Below, piece after piece: positions 59,086 through 64,000 of a DNA stretch of 64,000 nt. Within the stretch, counting starts at the first letter, position 1; the number at the start of each line of letters is the position of its first letter. Source of the stretch: Rariloculus sp965263005 (GTDB lineage Bacteria; Pseudomonadota; Gammaproteobacteria; Steroidobacterales; Rariloculaceae); NCBI RefSeq assembly GCF_965263005.1, contig NZ_OZ253579.1, forward strand, positions 1,860,001-1,924,000, written 5' to 3'. The translations under genes were made by a program, and so were the position numbers. The notes beneath the pieces are model-generated. The model did no database searches and was not told where the DNA came from. It was given only the letters and a program-made list of their open reading frames with translations.

Positions 59086-61296
59086 TCATTCTTCTGCCGC
59101 CGTGCGGGGTTGCAGCAATGGACGCAAGAGCGTTTCGGCTCGGTCCTGGCGCGGTGGGTTGTCTGGCTCGCTCAGGCGTTCGAGAAGTGCTTCGCGGCGC
59201 TCCCGAATGGCCTTGCGGGCCTGTTCCCACTGGTCGTCGGTCAGGTTCGGAGGTCGGGCCAGTGCGCGATCGAGATGCCCGGCGATGTCGGCGCAATCCC
59301 GGGCGAGGGCTGCCTTGCGAATGGCCCACAGGAGCGCGAACACCTCGGCCAGGATGAAGCTATCCGGTGGATCGGCTGTCTGACAGTACGAACGAACGAT
59401 GGATTCGATACAACAGACACAATTCAACAGGACATCCGCACGACCGCTCGAGAGGAATCGCAGGCCGATGTAGCCGAGCGTGTCGCAGCACTGTTGAACG
59501 CGAGGGGCATGGATGGCGTTCTTGTCCCGGAAGGCCGAGGGATAGAACGCGAGCAAACCGATGAATCCCCGGATCAGTTCGTCGTGATCGCCCTGATGGG
59601 GTGGCGCGGGCCCGTCAATGAAATCGGCGACCGCGACCGCGACGTGCTTGATCAGGCCGTCGATTTCCCGCAGAAGCAGACTCCGCCCGAACTCGTTGTC
59701 CTGCGCGACCTTACGCAGGTGATCGGCAAGCACGCTTTCAAGCTGCAGGAGCAGTGCCCAGGTGTCCTGGCAGTCGCGCTCGTCGTCCGCGTGGTATAGC
59801 CATCGAAGCGTGTTGCCGAAGAGCCAGGCGAGGGAGAGCATGTCGGTCGAGTCGTAGGCGTGCTTCAGCGGCCGGTAGGCGTGCGAGGGCTCGGCGGCCC
59901 GTTCGTTTTCGAGGGCCAGCGGAACCTGAAGCGCGATCTTCTCGAGCACCGAGCTCAGGGCTTCCGCGAAACGCGTTTTCTCCCAGGAAAGCGCACTCAG
60001 GATCAGGAACTGGTTCTTGGTCACGGCCTCGGCGAGTTCGAAACGGCGATCCGAGTAGAACACCGCGGCGATGTCGTGAAGCCCATCGACGAGGCAGGCG
60101 TGAAGATCGGCGAACGGGATGTCCTTGGGGACATCGTAAACGAGGTCCGTGAGAATCGATGCCGACTGGAAAGGGACTTCCTCCAGGCCCTGCGATTGGG
60201 CGAACCTGAGGCAGTCGAACGCGTGATGGAGCGGCGCAGCGGAAAGCGGCGCCGTGTTGGGGCTGAAGGCGGGGGCCGCCAGATTCGCCGTATGTACGGC
60301 GATGGTGCGAAAGGCGTGCGACACGCGGATCGCGGTCACCTCGTCCTCCGCCTTCACCGCGGCGCGGCTGATCTGGCGCAACAGGTGGTAGGCCGGGTGC
60401 GTGACGAGGTCGACGTCGGATGTGTTCGCACCGGCCGCGCCGCGATACAACATGAGGTTGCGCTTCCTGCCGGATAGGCAGTGATTGGTCAGTTCGGCGA
60501 TCGCGGCAATGGCGGCCCTGGCCAGTGGCTTTTCCCCGCGTGCAAGCGCCCGGAGCGCCATTTCGGCAAGGTCGTCAAAGGGTTCGACGAGGATGCCCGG
60601 ATACCCGGGGACGAACCGCAGATAGATCGTTGATTCGATCAGTTGGCGAGAACTGGCCGGTTTGCGTTTTATGAATGGCCCGCGGTGACGGAGCCACCCA
60701 TTGCGATGCACGATCCGGTTCAGCCGGTCCTGCGCGGTTTTCGCCTCCTTCAGGCCGGCCTCCACCGCGTACTGCGGATCCAGCAGGCGGCACACGCGAG
60801 CGTGATACCCCCGCAGCAGGTCGAGGCCGACGCCCAGCAGGGCCAGGGAGGCGGCCAAAATGAAGCTGACGGGCAGGAGGGCCGGGGCGCGCACGGCGAA
60901 CGCGAAGCTCGTCACGCACAGCACGCCGAGCGACACGAACGTGATGTAAGCGACCTTGTCGCGGCGGTAGAGACGCAGGATGGATGCGGACCACGCGTCG
61001 CCGGCCCGCTGGATCGGAATGACGGACAGCGTCAGCGCAAGCGCAAGCACGGTGCCGTAGGTGGCGCCGAGACCGGCAAGGACCGTTTCAATCGGCTCGA
61101 ACCGGTCCGCTGCGGCACGTATCGGGGGAACGAGTATCACGCAGGCCGCCACGCCGGTCGCGAACAGCGTGATCGCGGCACGGCCCACGCGGGACGGGAC
61201 CCGGGGCGTGGTCAGCGCCAGTCGAAGGTGCCATTCGATAAGGCGAATCACCAGGTGTTTCCAGGCGCGTGCCGAGACGCGATTCAGCGCTTGCAT
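59086..61296 (-). CDS. Uncharacterised membrane protein with large helical C-terminal domain
   Basis: The 736-aa protein has four N-terminal membrane segments: AAITLFATGVAACVILVPPI, LAGLGATYGTVLALALTLSV, AYITFVSLGVLCVTSFAFAV and SFILAASLALLGVGLDLLRG. About 560 soluble, mostly helical residues follow, the layout of some DUF2254-like membrane proteins, though I cannot confirm that family. There are no ATPase or nuclease motifs. The length and design would fit a membrane effector or sensor in a defence system. It lies upstream of the NACHT gene on the same strand, separated from it by 364 bp. Confidence 0.65.
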   Translation of the reverse strand: MQALNRVSARAWKHLVIRLIEWHLRLALTTPRVPSRVGRAAITLFATGVAACVILVPPIRAAADRFEPIETVLAGLGATYGTVLALALTLSVIPIQRAGDAWSASILRLYRRDKVAYITFVSLGVLCVTSFAFAVRAPALLPVSFILAASLALLGVGLDLLRGYHARVCRLLDPQYAVEAGLKEAKTAQDRLNRIVHRNGWLRHRGPFIKRKPASSRQLIESTIYLRFVPGYPGILVEPFDDLAEMALRALARGEKPLARAAIAAIAELTNHCLSGRKRNLMLYRGAAGANTSDVDLVTHPAYHLLRQISRAAVKAEDEVTAIRVSHAFRTIAVHTANLAAPAFSPNTAPLSAAPLHHAFDCLRFAQSQGLEEVPFQSASILTDLVYDVPKDIPFADLHACLVDGLHDIAAVFYSDRRFELAEAVTKNQFLILSALSWEKTRFAEALSSVLEKIALQVPLALENERAAEPSHAYRPLKHAYDSTDMLSLAWLFGNTLRWLYHADDERDCQDTWALLLQLESVLADHLRKVAQDNEFGRSLLLREIDGLIKHVAVAVADFIDGPAPPHQGDHDELIRGFIGLLAFYPSAFRDKNAIHAPRVQQCCDTLGYIGLRFLSSGRADVLLNCVCCIESIVRSYCQTADPPDSFILAEVFALLWAIRKAALARDCADIAGHLDRALARPPNLTDDQWEQARKAIRERREALLERLSEPDNPPRQDRAETLLRPLLQPRTAAEE

Positions 61297-61533
61297 GATC
61301 TGTAGAAGTTCCGATCTGATCTGACATTGGCTTGTGGAAGCAAATGGTACAGGTTCTGGTGGACGTGATGGATGGTGGCCTGCCCCTCATGATTCGCATC
61401 CGCGAGCGCGCGGAATTCATGGGGGCATGAAGGCCTCCTTTTATCGGGCTGAGTTGTTCGACTCGCGGGCAAGTCCAAGTCTGTCAGAAATCACTTTGGC
61501 CCTAGACTGGTCTTTTGGGTGGCTTCTTATCGT

Positions 61534-62283
61534 TTATGCGACCGTCTCGTGCTCGAACTCCCGAAGCATTTGTAACCCCATACCAAGCGCTTCCAGGGCA
61601 ACATCGGTTGAGATCTGTTGACCATGAATCGCCGCATTACAAACGTTCAAGACGTAGTCAAACGAATTCTCCATGTGGCTATAGCGCGATTTTGCGGAGA
61701 CAAGGCGCCGAAACAGTGTTCGCGCGCCCAAAAATTTGCTTTTCATTTTTGTTGGGTCGGAAGTGTGCAGCCGCCTGCCAAGTATTCTTCGCATTTGCTT
61801 TTCTAGGTCCATTCGTAGTCGCGCGAGTGCGAAGTGCATATCTGCGTCGCCCATGCTCAGAAAGTATTCTGATACGTCGTTGGGCTCTATGGCTTGCGCA
61901 GAAGCATGAGTGAGTGACTCGGAAATTTCCTTACGAGCAACTTGCGCTGCTTGTTCGGTAGGAAGGTTCACGAACACGTTTTGGTTTACCGATGTCGAAA
62001 TTGCGGTTGCCACGGCACTCACGGTTGAGACCAGTTGCCGCGTCTCCGTGCGCACGTCGTCGACTGCCTTCTGAACAGCTTCAACCTTAGCCTCAAACTC
62101 GATCAACGTTCCAACCTTCAGCTTTTGCGCGAAGGGAAGCACAAGAAAAAAGACAACCATCGCCAAGTACGTCGCAGCAGTGGATGTTAGCTCGCCGGTA
62201 GGGGGGAACCCGACGTGCAAATGCAGCGCCCAAATAAAATAAACAGCAATTGCTCTGGAGCAGATCGAAAACGCGTTTTTCAT
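61534..62283 (-). CDS. Membrane protein with coiled coil and HEPN-like C-terminus
   Basis: The 249-aa protein has two N-terminal membrane segments (AIAVYFIWALHLHVGF and TAATYLAMVVFFLVLPFAQK), a coiled coil (about 65-115), and a helical C-terminal domain ending YVLNVCNAAIHGQQISTDVA. The NAAIHG motif resembles the conserved Asn-x-x-x-His of DUF4145/HEPN-type proteins, some of which are RNases. The GC content is lower than that of its neighbours, which suggests transfer. The family call is tentative. Confidence 0.6.
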   Translation of the reverse strand: MKNAFSICSRAIAVYFIWALHLHVGFPPTGELTSTAATYLAMVVFFLVLPFAQKLKVGTLIEFEAKVEAVQKAVDDVRTETRQLVSTVSAVATAISTSVNQNVFVNLPTEQAAQVARKEISESLTHASAQAIEPNDVSEYFLSMGDADMHFALARLRMDLEKQMRRILGRRLHTSDPTKMKSKFLGARTLFRRLVSAKSRYSHMENSFDYVLNVCNAAIHGQQISTDVALEALGMGLQMLREFEHETVA

Positions 62284-62490
62284 TTGACCAGAAATGATTT
62301 TATGCAGGAGCTACACCGTGTAGCGAGGTTGCTGATGATACAAGGTTCCCCTTGGATTGAACGGTCCCAACTTTCCCGGAGGCCCCATTTTGAACCGCCC
62401 CTGGTATGCCGGAGACTCTAACGTTTGAGCCCGCATGCGTGTTCCGTTCGGTTACCTGCTTCCTGGGGGGGAGCGATATGTCGTCACGGC

Positions 62491-63201
62491 CTATCGCGAC
62501 ACCCGTCGATTGGGCCATTCCTTGTAACGATGGGCGTACAAACTGAGGCCGGCAAGAGATTCGCTCAGCGCCTTCTTCATCCAACCGCCACGCCCACCGA
62601 AATTCCCAGAGACAATGAACATATAGATGTCCGCGAGCTGCAAGAGCCGGGAGTGATGGGAACGGCAAAAATACACGCCCCCCACGATACTCTTCAAACC
62701 GATACCGTATTCCCAGGGCGTGCCCAACTGTCGAAACCGAGAAAAGTCCTGAGCCATGTTTCTGGCTTGTTCATCGTCGAGATCGCCTACGAGTATGCAA
62801 CTGCTGCTGTCCGGGACCGCGCGCTCAAGCCGTTCCACGAAATGCGCAAAGGCAAATTTGGCGGCGTCCTTTCCCTTGTACAAGTGGCTTAGATTTATCG
62901 CGGAGTAAACACGCTTCACATCTTCCGAATCGCTGATTATCTTTGCAAGCCGCGCCATCACATCAATCCTGTCGGCCGGCGCCCAGCCCTTGAAGTTCGC
63001 CTTGCCGAAATAGCAACAACTGGCATGAAATTCGGTTTCGATCGTAAGCTCCGCCGTCCCGAACAATTCCGTGGAGACCTCGGCAAGCTCCTGCTCCAAC
63101 TCGCGAATCCGATCAGCCGGAACGGCCAGCCCGCCGACCAGGTAGTGATCCCGCCCGTGCTCGGGCATGGCCTTGACTTCGTCAAAATACGCAACGTACA
63201 A
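62491..63201 (-). CDS. DUF3800 family protein
   Basis: The 236-aa protein shows the DUF3800 pattern: an N-terminal YVAYFDEVK strand with an Asp, DHYLVGGLAVPADRI, a central ETEFHASCCY, and the closing SRLLQLADIYMFIVSGN, whose Asp could be catalytic. DUF3800 proteins have an RNase H-like fold, are often seen in defence islands and are suspected nucleases. The start is uncertain: TTG 63201 has AGGGAGGG just upstream and fits the usual short N-terminus, while an in-frame GTG lies at 63267. Confidence 0.75.
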   Translation of the reverse strand: MYVAYFDEVKAMPEHGRDHYLVGGLAVPADRIRELEQELAEVSTELFGTAELTIETEFHASCCYFGKANFKGWAPADRIDVMARLAKIISDSEDVKRVYSAINLSHLYKGKDAAKFAFAHFVERLERAVPDSSSCILVGDLDDEQARNMAQDFSRFRQLGTPWEYGIGLKSIVGGVYFCRSHHSRLLQLADIYMFIVSGNFGGRGGWMKKALSESLAGLSLYAHRYKEWPNRRVSR

Positions 63202-63380
63202 GCAGAGCCCTCCCTTGCTTACTTTCCCTTGTATGTACTGACTTCCCGGTTGTCCGAGAAAAACCACCAGATCCAGGCGGCCCCGCTTCGCTGGCGTCGC
63301 GGTTTCTCATTACTGGCGATCACCAATTCCTACACGCCCATTCCACGCGCGCGTCGCACCGTCTACCCGTCGTTTCCGAG

Positions 63381-63408
63381 CCTGTAATCTAGTAATCCAG
63401 ATTACAGG
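63381..63408. promoter_or_regulatory. Perfect 10-bp inverted repeat upstream of the UPF0149 gene
   Basis: CCTGTAATCT (63381-63390) pairs exactly with AGATTACAGG (63399-63408) around an 8-base loop. No T-run follows on either strand, so it is more likely an operator or recombinase site than a terminator. It lies 80 bases before the next ATG and 180 bases from the DUF3800 start. Confidence 0.5.
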
Positions 63409-63488
63409 CTGGGCGTCTACGGCTATACGATCCGCCGAGCCCGAAGCAAAGGCGCGACCGGGTTCGTGGCGACGAAGAACCCGAAGCC

Positions 63489-64000
63489 ATGAGCGGTTTT
63501 GGGTGGAGCGAGGCGCAGTGCGCGGTACCTGAGGAAGGCGCCCATGACGTGAACGAGGAACTCGACTGGCTGGCGGGCATGCTGGGGATACTGTCCGTCA
63601 AAGGCGGCGCGATGTCGGTCGTGGAGATGGACGGGTTCGTGGCGGGGCTGGCGCTGCAACCGGAGAGGGTGCCGCTCTCGGAATGGATGGCGCATGTTCT
63701 GGGCGAGGGCACCGAGTTCGAAGACAACGACGCGGCGCGGGTATTCGAGTCTGCGGTGATCAGGCACTGCAACGGGGTCATCCGGACGCTCGCGGACGAA
63801 GCCGAGTTGTACGGACCGGTGCTGGAAGTCGACGAGGGCACGCACGAGGTGATCTGGAAACCGTGGATCGGCGGATTTTCCCGCGCCATGCGGTTGCGCC
63901 CCGGCGCCTGGGCGCGGATCGAGGCGAGCAAGGAACTGGATGTGCTCGAGGCGATGCAGGTGGTGCAGACGCTGTACGCGGCGGCGAACGGCACGAGCCG
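63489..64000 (+). CDS. UPF0149/YecA-like protein, cut by the window edge
   Basis: The frame is open to the last base, so the gene continues beyond the window; 170 codons are seen. It has a UPF0149/YecA pattern: LDWLAGMLGILSVKG, VVEMDGFVAGLALQPERV, SEWMAHVLGEGTEFED, then a conserved-looking helix pair and WKPWIGGFSRAMRLRPGAW. The family usually ends in a Cys-rich SEC-C zinc tail, which would lie outside. Function is not established. It is typical of proteobacterial chromosomes, which suggests the mobile region ends to the left of it. Confidence 0.75.
   Translation, partial: MSGFGWSEAQCAVPEEGAHDVNEELDWLAGMLGILSVKGGAMSVVEMDGFVAGLALQPERVPLSEWMAHVLGEGTEFEDNDAARVFESAVIRHCNGVIRTLADEAELYGPVLEVDEGTHEVIWKPWIGGFSRAMRLRPGAWARIEASKELDVLEAMQVVQTLYAAANGTS

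Noticed and set aside
1..64000. CRISPR arrays, tRNA or rRNA genes
   Set aside because: No regularly spaced direct repeats of 24-37 bp were seen, and I noticed no tRNA cloverleaf or rRNA core sequence while reading.

Overview
The window reads as an accessory (mobile, defence-rich) region of a high-GC proteobacterium, most likely a gammaproteobacterium. The evidence for this is a complete F-type (MPF-F) conjugation operon, a MobF relaxase, an IS21-family element, and a UPF0149/YecA-like gene at the right edge. No rRNA, tRNA or core housekeeping operon is visible, so I cannot name a genus. I also cannot tell an integrated conjugative element from a plasmid merged with chromosomal DNA.

Layout. 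(1) 1-5.2 kb: plasmid-type genes (a DUF2493/SLOG protein, a small acidic protein, a ribbon-helix-helix DNA-binding protein behind a cluster of palindromes) and a 502-aa protein with a PD-(D/E)XK-like nuclease signature. (2) 5.5-8.2 kb: an intact IS21-family element with a 6-bp target duplication; a solo end of a related copy lies at 13.5 kb. (3) 8.3-13.1 kb: an adenine-methyltransferase-like protein and a DUF262/DUF1524 (GmrSD-like) protein. (4) 13.9-18.7 kb: a three-gene SIR2 / small protein / SMC-type ATPase operon that matches the Lamassu (ABC-3C, DdmABC-like) architecture. (5) 18.9-22 kb: a broken tyrosine integrase and small unknown genes. (6) 22.2-26.5 kb: a Hachiman-like nuclease-helicase pair whose upstream gene has been replaced by a traD fragment.

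(7) 27.1-52.2 kb: the transfer region, read leftwards: regulator, traA, L, E, K, B, V, C, two degenerate HD-like proteins, a 59-aa membrane peptide, trbI, an S26 peptidase, traW, U, trbC, traN, F, H, G, D and I, then a secreted HNH nuclease. Most genes from traK to traU overlap by 4 nt, so translation is probably coupled. The only opposite-strand gene is a small membrane protein between traG and traD, where F carries its entry-exclusion genes. (8) 52.6 kb: a second integrase remnant facing the first. (9) 53-64 kb: a large nuclease-NACHT-repeat protein, a 736-aa membrane protein, a HEPN-like membrane protein, a DUF3800 protein and the truncated UPF0149 gene.

Together the window carries about five recognisable or suspected anti-phage modules around a conjugation machine. 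The most unusual parts are the degenerate HD-domain genes inside the tra operon, the opposite-strand membrane gene at the traS position, the traD-Hachiman chimera, the SIR2-type Lamassu operon, and the uncharacterised membrane/HEPN/DUF3800 cluster beside the NACHT gene. All family names come from recognising motifs by eye; no database search was run.
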